From positions 1 to 23,940 of the forward strand of contig JAENWO010000004.1 in NCBI GenBank assembly GCA_016649925.1: a stretch of DNA of 23,940 nt, given 5' to 3'. The stretch's first letter is position 1; each line of letters starts with the position of its first letter. Shown here one piece after another: positions 14,060 through 21,319 of the stretch. This DNA is from Actinomycetales bacterium (GTDB taxonomy: Bacteria; Actinomycetota; Actinomycetes; Actinomycetales; Beutenbergiaceae). The notes under the pieces were generated by a model. That model was not told the DNA's origin and did not search any database. It saw only the letters and a list, made by a program, of their open reading frames with translations. A program made the position numbers and the translations under genes.

Positions 14060-14863
14060 ATGAGCCCCGAGACGATGGGCATGACGATGGGTTCGGACTG
14101 GGCGCTCAGCGATGCGCACCTCGCCGAGCAGCTGGCCGGGGGTGCCGGGGAGCTGCTCCTCGAGCTGCGTAGTGACGCGGGGCAGCTGCTGGGCACGCCG
14201 GAGCTGCGCTACCTCGCCGACCAGCGCGCGCGGGAGTACCTCACCGCCCAGCTGCAGGACCGGTGCCCGGACGACGTCGTCCTGTCCGAGGAGACGGTGG
14301 ATGACCCGCGCCGGGCGGCCCACGACCGCGTCTGGATCATCGACCCCCTCGACGGCAGGACCCAGTACGCCGACGGTCGGCCCGACTGGGCCGTGGACGT
14401 CGCGCTGTGGGCGGAGGGGGGGCTGAGGGCGGGTGCCGTGGCTCTTCCGGGCCTCGGCCTCGTCCTCAGCACCGTGTCCGGGACGTTCCCGTACCGGGCG
14501 GGCGGCAAGATGCGCATCGCGGTGTCCCGCTCGAGGCCCCCGGCGCTCGCCGCCCCCGTCGCACGAATGTGTGCGGCGCGCCTGGTCCCGATGGGCTCGG
14601 CGGGCTACAAGGCGGCAGCCGTGATCCGTGGCGAGGTGGACGCGTACCTGCACGCCGGCGGGCAGTTCGAGTGGGACTCGGCCGCCCCCGTCGCGGTGGC
14701 CCGCTCGCTCGGGCTGCACACGAGCCGGATCGACGGCTCACGGCTGCGGTACAACCAGCCCAACCCCTGGCTACCCGATCTGTTGATATGCCGCCCGGAG
14801 CTGGCCGACCAGCTGCTGGACGCGATCGCCGCGAGCACCGTGAGGGGACCGCATGAGTGCTGA
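14060..14863 (+). CDS. cysQ: 3'(2'),5'-bisphosphate nucleotidase, CysQ-type (inositol monophosphatase family)
   Basis: A 267-aa Mg2+-dependent, lithium-sensitive-type phosphatase expected to hydrolyse 3'-phosphoadenosine 5'-phosphate (PAP) to AMP, recycling the by-product of PAPS use. It resembles mycobacterial CysQ in length and throughout: VVLSEE (73-78, metal-binding Glu), WIIDPLDG (92-99), DWAVDVALW, GSAGYKAAAVI (179-189), DAYLHAGGQFEWDSAAP (194-210) and a final LRYNQPNPWLPDLL. The motif after DPLDG is odd: the family has DPxDG(T/S), here Arg100 follows Gly99 and Thr comes one place later. Start ATG 14060 has AGGGA 6 nt upstream; Met6, Met8 and Met10 are alternatives. Some mycobacterial homologues also act on inositol or fructose phosphates, so substrate is not certain. 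Confidence 0.88.
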   Translation: MSPETMGMTMGSDWALSDAHLAEQLAGGAGELLLELRSDAGQLLGTPELRYLADQRAREYLTAQLQDRCPDDVVLSEETVDDPRRAAHDRVWIIDPLDGRTQYADGRPDWAVDVALWAEGGLRAGAVALPGLGLVLSTVSGTFPYRAGGKMRIAVSRSRPPALAAPVARMCAARLVPMGSAGYKAAAVIRGEVDAYLHAGGQFEWDSAAPVAVARSLGLHTSRIDGSRLRYNQPNPWLPDLLICRPELADQLLDAIAASTVRGPHEC

Positions 14864-14940
14864 GCGGATACTCGGTGAGGCGCCTCGCGGCAGGGCCGAG
14901 GGCGTCCAGCGGGGGCAGATCGGTTCCCGTTGGGGCGCGG

Positions 14941-14983
14941 ATGGGACCGGGGTCAGACCCACCACCTGACGGCCCGGACCCAT
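14941..14983 (+). terminator. Imperfect 15-bp hairpin after cysQ
   Basis: ATGGG/CCCAT, an A.A mismatch, CCGGG/CCCGG, a 2-nt bulge, then GTCAG/CTGAC enclose a 9-nt loop. It lies 78 nt after cysQ and before the next promoter-like sequence, so it may end the cysQ transcript. The left arm also contains GGGTC-A-GACCC (14950-14960), an 11-bp palindrome that might instead be an operator. Confidence 0.45.
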
Positions 14984-15012
14984 CCTCGGTACCGACGGCC
15001 AGCAATAGACCG

Positions 15013-15018
15013 TACGAT
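15013..15018 (+). promoter_or_regulatory. Possible -10 for the first regulator
   Basis: TACGAT fits TANNNT and sits in a locally AT-richer stretch (GCAATAGACCGTACGATGATC). The -35 region (about 14990-14995, TACCGA) is weak. It implies a leader of about 215 nt. Confidence 0.35.
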
Positions 15019-15027
15019 GATCGCTCC

Positions 15028-15046
15028 CGAGCCGATTTGCGGCTCG
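15028..15046 (+). promoter_or_regulatory. Hairpin at the start of the predicted regulator leader
   Basis: CGAGCCG-ATTTG-CGGCTCG is a perfect 7-bp stem with a 5-nt loop starting about 10 nt after the -10 like hexamer. It would be at the very 5' end of the RNA, where it could stabilise the message, or it may be a protein-binding palindrome. Confidence 0.4.
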
Positions 15047-15184
15047 CCGACGGTGTCTCAGGGGGGTCTGATGGTCCGCTCTCGAGGCTCGGTCGCTAGC
15101 CGGGCCTGTCCACCAGGTGCACGACGCGGCGCACGGGTGCTCGTTGCCCTTGAGCTGCTGGACGTGCGCGGGCCCGCGTGTGCC

Positions 15185-15204
15185 CGATCGCGATCGGCCG
15201 ATCG
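15185..15204 (+). promoter_or_regulatory. CGATCG triple palindrome upstream of the first regulator
   Basis: CGATCG occurs three times in 20 bp; the first two abut to give the 12-bp palindrome CGATCGCGATCG. It ends 34 bp before the regulator start, a good place for autoregulation, but may be incidental. Confidence 0.3.
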
Positions 15205-15238
15205 CCTGCTCACTGCTCCTGCGTCCGGCTGAGCAGCG

Positions 15239-17698
15239 ATGACCGGGGAGAATGCCACCGTGACCATCGGGCTGCCACGAGTGTCACGAGACACGCTGAT
15301 CGGCGAGCACGTGCTCAACACGCTCGCCGGGCGGCACCCGCTGACGGTCCTGCGCGGACCGCGCGGCTACGGCAAGACGAGCGCGATCGTGAGCTGGCTC
15401 CGGACCGCGGAGGCGAGTCGGGACATCACGTACGTCGCGCTGACGACCGCCAGCAACGAGACGGACGGGTTCTACCGGGAGCTCCGCGCCGGGCTCGTAC
15501 GAAGCGGGGCGATCGACGACGAACCGCAGCCCGACGCCCGGCGCGAGGTGATGCGCGCGCTCGCTGAGCGCTCGACCCCGCTCCTGCTCATCATCGACGA
15601 CTTCCATGAGGCCGGCCTCAAGCAGGGCGCCGCAACGATCGACGACGAGCTCGTGGACCTCGTTCGGAAGAACGACCGGTTCGACCTGGTCATCGCCTCA
15701 CGCACGCTGCGGGCGCTGGAGACCACCGGCTCCCTCTCCGTGGACGCCGCCGTCATCGGTCCGGCCGAGCTGCGGATGACGGGGCCCATGGTCCACGAGC
15801 TCGCCCGGCGCACGGGCGTGACGATCACGATGGACCGGGCGCAGCAGATCGCCGTCGACCTCGGGGGGTGGCCGTCCGCGATCCGCGCGGGGCTGATGCG
15901 ATCCGCCTCCAGTGAGGACCCGGGCGGGATCGACGGGTCCCTGGTGGACGGGTACGTCGGCACGATGGTTCGCGACCTGCGGTACGAGAGCGTGCGGTCC
16001 TTCCTGCTGCGCACGGCCATCCCGGAGCAGTTCGACATCGAGATGGCCCGGGCGATCGCCCCCGAGGGCAACACCGTGCGCATCCTGCGCAACATCCGCG
16101 CGGCGGGTCTGCTCAGCGAGCGGCACACGGTAGACGGCCAGATGTACTCCTATGCGCCCGCCATCCGCGATGCGCTGATCCGAGCGATGCGGGAGACGCG
16201 CCCGGAGTTCGCCCGCGAGGTGCACCTCGTCCTGATGCGCATGTCCGCCTCGAACATGGACCCCGGGCAGGTGCTCACGCATGCGGTGCAAGCGCAGGAG
16301 TGGGACACGGCACTGGACGTCATCGAGCGCCAGTGGGCGCGGCTCCTCACGGCGCAGCCACTCACCCTGACCGCTGCGGCGCGGATGTTTCCCCCGGAGA
16401 TCGTCGCCAAGGACGCCCGGCTCCGGGTCACCATCGAGCACCTCGAGGGCGCGCTCGATCCCACCGGCCACGCGGAGAGCCCGTGGCCGGTGGCCGACTA
16501 CCCCACCATCAACGCGGAGATCTCCGCATACCGGCACACCGAGGGCAGCCCGGAGGAGGACGAGACGCTCGTCCTGCTGCAGTGGGCCATCTCGTGCGTG
16601 CTCAGCGGCAACCTCGACTTCGCCATCTACGCCTTCAGCCGGGCCCGCGCGCACGGCCTCGTCGACGGGAGGGACGAATCCGCCATTCACATGGGCACGG
16701 TCGGGCTGGCAATGGTGCACGCGCTGCAGGGTGAGCCGGAGATCGCCCTGCGCTGGCTCGACGACGAATTGCTGCGGGAGCGCATGGAGCACGCGCACCC
16801 CGAGGACGCCAAGGACATCGCGATGGTCGCGGCCAGCCTCACCCGTGCGCTCGCAAAGGTCGACGCGGGTGCCCCGGACGCGGCGGAAGCGGTGTCCACC
16901 ATGATCGAGCCGCGTCACCGGGACGAGCTCTGGGCGCTGACCGTGTTCGTCCGGGCCCACCACGTCGTCGTCGGCGGCACGCCCGAGCAGATCTTCAGGC
17001 ACGCGAACAACCTGCGCGCCGCGATTCGCCACGTGACCCGCGGCAGCCTCGTCGACGCGGTGCTGAGCAGCACGCTGGTCGAGCTGCTGATCGTCGCCCA
17101 GATGACCGGCGTCGCCCGGGAGGTCTCCGACCGCTTCGACGGCAACCCCGTCTCGTGGGCCGCAGTGGCGAAGCTGCACCTCGCCGAACGATCCTTCGGT
17201 GACGCCATCGCCTACGCGACCAAGGCGATCGACTCTCCGCTCCTCTCGCGCCGCGCCGCGCTGGAGTGCCAGGTGGTCCTCATCAGTGCCAACCACGCCC
17301 TGGGCAACCTCCCGGAGGCGACCCGGTGCTTCCGCCAGGCCGTCCAGATCGCCCAGGCAACCGGTCAGCGGCGCCCGTTCTTCCTCATGCACCGGTTCGT
17401 CTTCGACACGCTCGTCGGGGATGACCCGAACCTTGCGCGGCTGTGGCCCGGGACCGACGGTGCCCCCACGGACGCACCGGACGCCGTCGTGAACGACGAG
17501 ATACCGACCCTGACGATGCGTGAGGCGCAGGTGCTCCGCGCTCTCGAGGTGCACGCCGGACCGGTCGGCATCGCGCGCGACCTGGGTCTCTCGGTCAACA
17601 CCGTGAAGACTCACCTGCGGACCATCTACAAGAAGCTCGGAGTGGCGAGCCGGAACGGGGCCCTGATGGCGGCCGAACGGGGCATGTACCCGGGATAG
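15239..17698 (+). CDS. STAND-ATPase LuxR-family transcriptional regulator (first of tandem pair)
   Basis: An 819-aa MalT/LAL-like regulator, expected to bind DNA after ligand- and ATP-driven oligomerisation. The N-terminal ATPase has Walker A GPRGYGKTS (40-48) and Walker B LLLIIDDF (115-122). The middle (about 300-740) is helical and Ala/Leu/Arg-rich, fitting TPR-like sensor repeats as in MalT, although no consensus repeat stands out. The C-terminal LuxR helix-turn-helix covers about 757-815, with recognition helix SVNTVKTHLRTIYKKLGV. ATG 15239 is used; GTG 15260 is equally possible and has GGGGAG (15245-15250) 9 nt upstream. No sensor or membrane segment is present, so the signal is cytoplasmic. 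Target genes are unknown; the neighbouring transferase is a reasonable guess. Confidence 0.88.
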   Translation: MTGENATVTIGLPRVSRDTLIGEHVLNTLAGRHPLTVLRGPRGYGKTSAIVSWLRTAEASRDITYVALTTASNETDGFYRELRAGLVRSGAIDDEPQPDARREVMRALAERSTPLLLIIDDFHEAGLKQGAATIDDELVDLVRKNDRFDLVIASRTLRALETTGSLSVDAAVIGPAELRMTGPMVHELARRTGVTITMDRAQQIAVDLGGWPSAIRAGLMRSASSEDPGGIDGSLVDGYVGTMVRDLRYESVRSFLLRTAIPEQFDIEMARAIAPEGNTVRILRNIRAAGLLSERHTVDGQMYSYAPAIRDALIRAMRETRPEFAREVHLVLMRMSASNMDPGQVLTHAVQAQEWDTALDVIERQWARLLTAQPLTLTAAARMFPPEIVAKDARLRVTIEHLEGALDPTGHAESPWPVADYPTINAEISAYRHTEGSPEEDETLVLLQWAISCVLSGNLDFAIYAFSRARAHGLVDGRDESAIHMGTVGLAMVHALQGEPEIALRWLDDELLRERMEHAHPEDAKDIAMVAASLTRALAKVDAGAPDAAEAVSTMIEPRHRDELWALTVFVRAHHVVVGGTPEQIFRHANNLRAAIRHVTRGSLVDAVLSSTLVELLIVAQMTGVAREVSDRFDGNPVSWAAVAKLHLAERSFGDAIAYATKAIDSPLLSRRAALECQVVLISANHALGNLPEATRCFRQAVQIAQATGQRRPFFLMHRFVFDTLVGDDPNLARLWPGTDGAPTDAPDAVVNDEIPTLTMREAQVLRALEVHAGPVGIARDLGLSVNTVKTHLRTIYKKLGVASRNGALMAAERGMYPG

Positions 17699-17731
17699 AC
17701 TCCCAAACGCTGCAGCATCGAGGCACGGCCC

Positions 17732-17740
17732 AGGAGGTGA
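17732..17740 (+). promoter_or_regulatory. Perfect 9-nt Shine-Dalgarno sequence upstream of the second regulator
   Basis: AGGAGGTGA is fully complementary to the 16S rRNA 3' end (UCACCUCCU) yet lies 64 nt before the regulator start. The nearest start is GTG 17750, which opens a 29-codon frame ending at TGA 17837-17839, overlapping the regulator start out of frame. It may be a leader-ORF signal. Confidence 0.4.
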
Positions 17741-17772
17741 CGTTCTGTCGTGCGAGAGGCTGTGCTACTCGC

Positions 17773-17778
17773 TATGGT
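17773..17778 (+). promoter_or_regulatory. Possible -10 of the second regulator
   Basis: TATGGT fits TANNNT, 26 nt before ATG 17805; the -35 position is poor. A separate promoter here would make the second regulator independently expressed, but cotranscription across the 106-bp gap is as likely since no terminator hairpin is seen. Confidence 0.25.
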
Positions 17779-17804
17779 CATGATGCGGGGAGAAGGACGG
17801 GACG

Positions 17805-20387
17805 ATGGCGCTGGAGGTGACTTCGCGTGGGTCGGGTGATGGCCTCGGGCTTCCCCGTGTGCCGCTCGGCTTCGTCCCAGCGCCCGGGGTGAGCCAGATC
17901 CTCTCCGCTCTCCCGCCGATCGTGGTCTTCCGCGCCCCGCGCGGGTTCGGCAAGACGAGCACCGCGTCCTACTGGCTCCGGCGCGCGGACGCGCCCGATC
18001 ACGACCGGATCTGGGTGAACGTCCCGAACCGGCCGATCGACCGGGAGGAGTTCTGGACGCTCATGCACCGGCGGGTGCAGGACGCCGGCCTCGGTGACCT
18101 CGAGGGCGCCGACTCCTGGGACGACGTCGAGCACCGCATGTACGGCCGCGGACGTCACCTCGTGATCGCGATCGACTCGTTCCACCACGTCACCGATACG
18201 GCAGTGGACGAGGAGCTGATCAGCCTCGTCACGAACCACGAGAGCCTCCACCTCATCGTGATGATGCGTGCGGCCCGGCCGATCGAGACGCTCGCGAGCA
18301 GTGCCGCCGACGGCGTCGTGTTCCGTGCGGTCGATCTCGCCCTGGGACCGCGCGAGGTGGCGCAGCTGGGCGAGGCCACCGGCCGCCCGATCAGCGAGGA
18401 GGAGGCCGAGCGGCTGTGCGCCGAGCTCGTGGGCTGGCCGGCGATGATCCGAGCCGTGCTGCTCGAGACCACTCGCGGCCCCACCGGGCAGCTGCTCGTG
18501 GACTGGTCCGCGGTGGAGCGGTACTGCCGGCTCGTCCTGGGTGACGCCGACACGACGGGCTATTTCGAGGCGGTCATGGCGCTCGCGGTCCCCACGGAGT
18601 TCACGAGGGAGATCGCGGAGCTGCTGCTCGGGGCCGAGGTCGTCGACCGCACCTTCACCCGGGTGCGCAATGCCGGGATCCTCACGGTGACGGTCGTGGA
18701 CGGCCGGAGCGCCTACCGGTACCCCCCAAGCATCCGGGAGGCGATCCAACGCATCTTCCGCGAGCAGGACCGCCCGGGCTACCTCAAGGTCAACCGCACG
18801 ATGGCTGCCTGGTACCGCGGGCGCGGACAGCCGGAACGAGTGCTGGACCACGCGGTGCGTGGCGAGGACTGGGAGCAGACCGCACAGGTGGTCGAGGCGT
18901 ACTGGGTGGAGCTCATCTCGGGCTTCCCCGAGCAGGTGCGGGACGCGCTCGCCCACCTGCCCACGAGCATCATCCGGGGCAGTGCCCGCCTGCTGGTCGC
19001 GCGCGACTACATCCTCAACGTCGACACGGACGAGCGGTCGCTGACGGCGATGCGCACCGGCCTGCTCGAGGCGGACTCCGACTTCTCCCGCCGGGACGAC
19101 GTGCGGCTCTCGCTCGGACAGGTGCTCGCACTGCGCTCCACCGGCCAGTACGAGATAGCCCGGGAGATCGTCGAGCGCCAGCGGGTGGACCTCCTCGCCG
19201 ACGTCGGGGAGTGGACCGAGGACGTCCTGGCCGAGATGCCCGAACTGCTGCTGCAGTGGAGCATCACCCGGCTCTTCACGGCCGACACGGTGGGCGCGGC
19301 ATATGCGTTCCGGGAGGCCTACCGTTGGGCTCGCGAGCGGCACATGGTCGAGGCCGAGCGCGAGGCCGGGAGCGGGCTGGCGCTCAGCCTGGCGATCCTC
19401 GGGCACCTGCCCGCGGCCGAGCGGTGGCTCACGCGCATCGAGAGCCTGCCTCTGCCGCCCGCAGCCACGCCGACGGTGCTCGAGACTGTCAGCGTCCGCC
19501 TGGTGCGCGACATGATGGACCTCGACACCCTCCAGTTCGCGAACGAGTCCTCCTCCTCCGACCTCGACCTGCCGGCCGGGCTCGGCGACCTGCGGGCCGT
19601 GGCGCTCCAGCTCCAGGCGGGCCGCGTCATGCACGGCGGAAGCAGGTTCGAGATGATCGGCCTCCTGGAGACGTACCGTCAGGAGCGCATCAGCGCCCAT
19701 CACGGCCCCGGCCTCGCCGAGAACGTGATCATCACGTCGCTCGTCGACCTCTGCATCGCCACCGCACAGTCGGACCGCGCACGGACGCTGCTCAGCCGGA
19801 CCCACGACGGCGGAACCCGGTCCCGCATGTCACGCGCGAGGCACGCGCTGTTCGCGGGGGAGTACGAGGAGGCGCTCCGGCTCACGGACGGGGCGGCCGC
19901 CCATGCCGGGACCCGGCCACGCGTCACGCTGCACCTGACGCTGATCCGGGCGTGCGCGTCCCACCGCCTCCAGCTCGTGGACCGGGCGGCGGACGCGCTC
20001 CACCTCGCCATCTCAATCTCGGAGCAGAGCGGGCTGCTGCGCCCTTTCCTGCTCGTGCCCCGGACGGACCTGGAGCAGATCGCGGCCGCGATGCCGCAGG
20101 CGGCGGAGTTCCTCAGCCGCCCCGAGATCGCGGACTCGCCGGAGCTGTTGCCCGCGCCGTACGAGGCGGTCAAGCTGAGCGAACGCGAGCTGCGGGTGCT
20201 GACGGAGATCGCCCCGGGGCTCTCCCTCAACCACGCCGCACGTCGGCTCTACGTCTCCGAGAACACCATCAAGACCCAGATGCGGAACATCTACCGCAAG
20301 CTGGGAGTGCACACCCGCGAGGACGCCGTCGAACGTGCCCGCGAGCTCGGCCTCCTCGACCAGGATGCCCCCGACGGCTCCCGGTGA
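17805..20387 (+). CDS. STAND-ATPase LuxR-family transcriptional regulator (second of tandem pair)
   Basis: An 860-aa protein with the same architecture as its upstream neighbour. Both share an LPRV segment soon after the start and a matching Walker A context (RGPRGYGKTS against RAPRGFGKTS). Here Walker A is APRGFGKT (44-51) and Walker B HLVIAIDSF (118-126), where the second acidic residue of the first protein is replaced by Ser. The helical middle covers about 300-780. The LuxR helix-turn-helix is at about 791-850 (LSERELRVLTEIAPG, recognition helix VSENTIKTQMRNIYRKLGV). ATG 17805 follows GGGGAGAAGGA. Outside the ATPase and DNA-binding domains the two proteins look strongly diverged, so this is probably an old duplication with separate signals. 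A terminator-like hairpin follows the stop directly. Confidence 0.88.
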   Translation: MALEVTSRGSGDGLGLPRVPLGFVPAPGVSQILSALPPIVVFRAPRGFGKTSTASYWLRRADAPDHDRIWVNVPNRPIDREEFWTLMHRRVQDAGLGDLEGADSWDDVEHRMYGRGRHLVIAIDSFHHVTDTAVDEELISLVTNHESLHLIVMMRAARPIETLASSAADGVVFRAVDLALGPREVAQLGEATGRPISEEEAERLCAELVGWPAMIRAVLLETTRGPTGQLLVDWSAVERYCRLVLGDADTTGYFEAVMALAVPTEFTREIAELLLGAEVVDRTFTRVRNAGILTVTVVDGRSAYRYPPSIREAIQRIFREQDRPGYLKVNRTMAAWYRGRGQPERVLDHAVRGEDWEQTAQVVEAYWVELISGFPEQVRDALAHLPTSIIRGSARLLVARDYILNVDTDERSLTAMRTGLLEADSDFSRRDDVRLSLGQVLALRSTGQYEIAREIVERQRVDLLADVGEWTEDVLAEMPELLLQWSITRLFTADTVGAAYAFREAYRWARERHMVEAEREAGSGLALSLAILGHLPAAERWLTRIESLPLPPAATPTVLETVSVRLVRDMMDLDTLQFANESSSSDLDLPAGLGDLRAVALQLQAGRVMHGGSRFEMIGLLETYRQERISAHHGPGLAENVIITSLVDLCIATAQSDRARTLLSRTHDGGTRSRMSRARHALFAGEYEEALRLTDGAAAHAGTRPRVTLHLTLIRACASHRLQLVDRAADALHLAISISEQSGLLRPFLLVPRTDLEQIAAAMPQAAEFLSRPEIADSPELLPAPYEAVKLSERELRVLTEIAPGLSLNHAARRLYVSENTIKTQMRNIYRKLGVHTREDAVERARELGLLDQDAPDGSR

Positions 20388-20389
20388 AC

Positions 20390-20422
20390 GGCGCCGCTCG
20401 CCGCCCGCGAGGCCGCGGCGCC
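20390..20422 (+). terminator. Terminator-like hairpin after the second regulator
   Basis: GGCGCCG-CTCGC (20390-20401) pairs with GCGAG (20407-20411) and CGGCGCC (20416-20422), a 12-bp stem with a 4-nt bulge and 5-nt loop, beginning 3 nt after the stop codon. No U-tract. Confidence 0.55.
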
Positions 20423-20577
20423 TCACCCGCTAACCTCCGACGGTGGAGCCTGCAGCTGCCCGGATCACCTGCGAATCACGCTGGGTGAAGTGGATCGAGC
20501 CGCTCGGGGCTCGTCGAACAGGCGGTGTTCGGCCGCGAGACGGCGGCCGACGACGGCCGGCAGATCGGCCCACGAAC

Positions 20578-20620
20578 GCAAGGGCCCCGGTTGCTCTCCC
20601 CCAGCGGCCGGGGCGCTTGC
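20578..20620 (+). terminator. Second terminator-like hairpin before infA
   Basis: GCAAG-G-GCCCCGG pairs with CCGGGGC-G-CTTGC: 12 bp with one G.G mismatch and a 17-nt loop. It lies between the inserted block and the infA promoter and could work on either strand, insulating the alpha cluster from upstream transcription. Confidence 0.5.
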
Positions 20621-20744
20621 TACGTCCTGCCCGGATCGAACCGGGATGGTCAGCGGCCGGGTCCCGCTCCGGTGGGCAGCGCCGACCGACGTCTGCTCGC
20701 GGGAGCCCCGCGGTGCGCGGTTCTCCTCGAGCCGTCCGATGCCG

Positions 20745-20750
20745 TAAGAT
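20745..20750 (+). promoter_or_regulatory. Predicted infA/alpha-cluster promoter (-10)
   Basis: TAAGAT in GCCGTAAGATCGACCGC is a good actinobacterial -10, about 86 nt before infA and downstream of the insulating hairpins. The -35 (TTCTCC, 20721-20726, 18-nt spacing) is weak. Start of transcription is expected near 20757. Confidence 0.5.
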
Positions 20751-20835
20751 CGACCGCTGGGCGTGGTCTGTCACGGATCTCGGTTCGAGACGCGCCTGCA
20801 CGGACCAGCAGTCAGCACAGCAGTTAGCGGAGGAT

Positions 20836-21057
20836 ATGGCAAAGAAGGACGGTGTCATCGAGATCGAGGGCAGCGTGGTCGAAGCACTGCCGAACGCGAT
20901 GTTTCGCGTGGAGCTGAGCAACGGTCACCGGGTTCTCGCTCACATCTCGGGCAAGATGCGTCAGCACTACATCCGGATCCTCCCCGAGGACCGCGTGGTG
21001 GTGGAGCTGAGCCCGTATGACCTGTCCCGCGGCCGCATCGTCTACCGCTACAAGTAA
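20836..21057 (+). CDS. infA: Translation initiation factor IF-1
   Basis: A 73-aa IF-1, an OB-fold protein that blocks the 30S A site during initiation. The sequence MAKKDGVIEIEGSVVEALPN, AMFRVELSNGHRVLAHISGKMR and the C-terminal SPYDLSRGRIVYRYK are nearly invariant. ATG 20836 follows GCGGAGGA. The gene normally stands just after secY-adk-map in compact operons; here about 8.8 kb intervene. rpmJ follows after a 75-nt structured spacer. Confidence 0.98.
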   Translation: MAKKDGVIEIEGSVVEALPNAMFRVELSNGHRVLAHISGKMRQHYIRILPEDRVVVELSPYDLSRGRIVYRYK

Positions 21058-21074
21058 CGAACCCCACGATCAGT

Positions 21075-21119
21075 CGCCGCGAGCGCAACCCTGGACGGGT
21101 TAGTTCTCAGTGCGCGGCG
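21075..21119 (+). promoter_or_regulatory. Two-stem structure between infA and rpmJ
   Basis: CGCCGCG (21075-21081) pairs with CGCGGCG (21113-21119), enclosing AACCC-TGGAC-GGGTT (21087-21101). It ends 3 nt before the AAAGGAAAG ribosome binding site of rpmJ and may control translation or processing. Confidence 0.4.
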
Positions 21120-21132
21120 GCAAAGGAAAGTC

Positions 21133-21246
21133 ATGAAGGTCAAACCGAGCGTCAAGAAGATCTGCGACAAGTGCAAGGTGATCCGTCGTAACGGAAGCGT
21201 GCGCGTCATCTGCGAGAACTTGCGCCACAAGCAGCGTCAGGGCTGA
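21133..21246 (+). CDS. rpmJ: 50S ribosomal protein L36, zinc-binding form
   Basis: A 37-aa L36, the smallest 50S protein. It reads MKVKPSVKKICDKCKVIRRN and continues GSVRVICENLRHKQRQG. The zinc ligands Cys11, Cys14, Cys27 and His32 are all present, so this is the C+ form; a zinc-free paralogue might exist elsewhere. AAAGGAAAG lies just upstream of ATG 21133. infA-rpmJ-rpsM is the standard order. Confidence 0.97.
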   Translation: MKVKPSVKKICDKCKVIRRNGSVRVICENLRHKQRQG

Positions 21247-21319
21247 TCAAGCCGCTGCCGTGAACGGCGTCCGAGGCAGCTGCCGAGGAACGCCACCAGC
21301 GCACCGCCAGCTCCGCCGT

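Larger units (their letters stand above)
14864..15238 (+). other. 375-bp gap between cysQ and the first regulator
   Basis: No gene with convincing codon use is present. The gap holds a GAGGCGCCTC palindrome (14877-14886), a long imperfect hairpin (14941-14983), a -10 like hexamer (15013-15018), a second hairpin (15028-15046), and a CGATCG-rich palindrome (15185-15204). A 53-codon open frame (15071-15232) after a GGGGGG run has about 60% G/C at third positions, well below the true genes, and is not called. Confidence 0.7.
20388..20835 (+). other. 448-bp gap between the second regulator and infA
   Basis: No gene is supported. From left to right it contains a terminator-like hairpin (20390-20422), a 6-bp hairpin (20496-20513), a 12-bp mismatched hairpin (20578-20620), a CCCGG-ATCGAA-CCGGG hairpin (20630-20645), an infA promoter candidate (20745-20750), a small TCTCG-GTT-CGAGA stem (20778-20790) in the leader, and the infA ribosome binding site. 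Confidence 0.7.

Noticed and set aside
15071..15232. 53-codon open frame after GGGGGG, ending 6 nt before the first regulator
   Set aside because: Third-position G+C is far lower than in the genuine genes, the protein is Arg/Ala/Ser-rich with no recognisable pattern, and GGGGGG is a poor ribosome binding site. Kept only as part of the leader.
12449..20387. Mobile element or genomic island with transposase or integrase
   Set aside because: No transposase, integrase, terminal inverted repeats, target duplication or tRNA gene is visible around the inserted block, and composition matches the flanks. An ancient insertion or rearrangement fits better.
20630..20645. GGTTCGATCC on the minus strand, like a tRNA T-arm
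   Set aside because: The stem only pairs with a 6-nt loop, the required G53-C61 closing geometry fails, and no acceptor, D or anticodon arms can be fitted. It is a small palindromic hairpin, not a tRNA or attachment site I can support.
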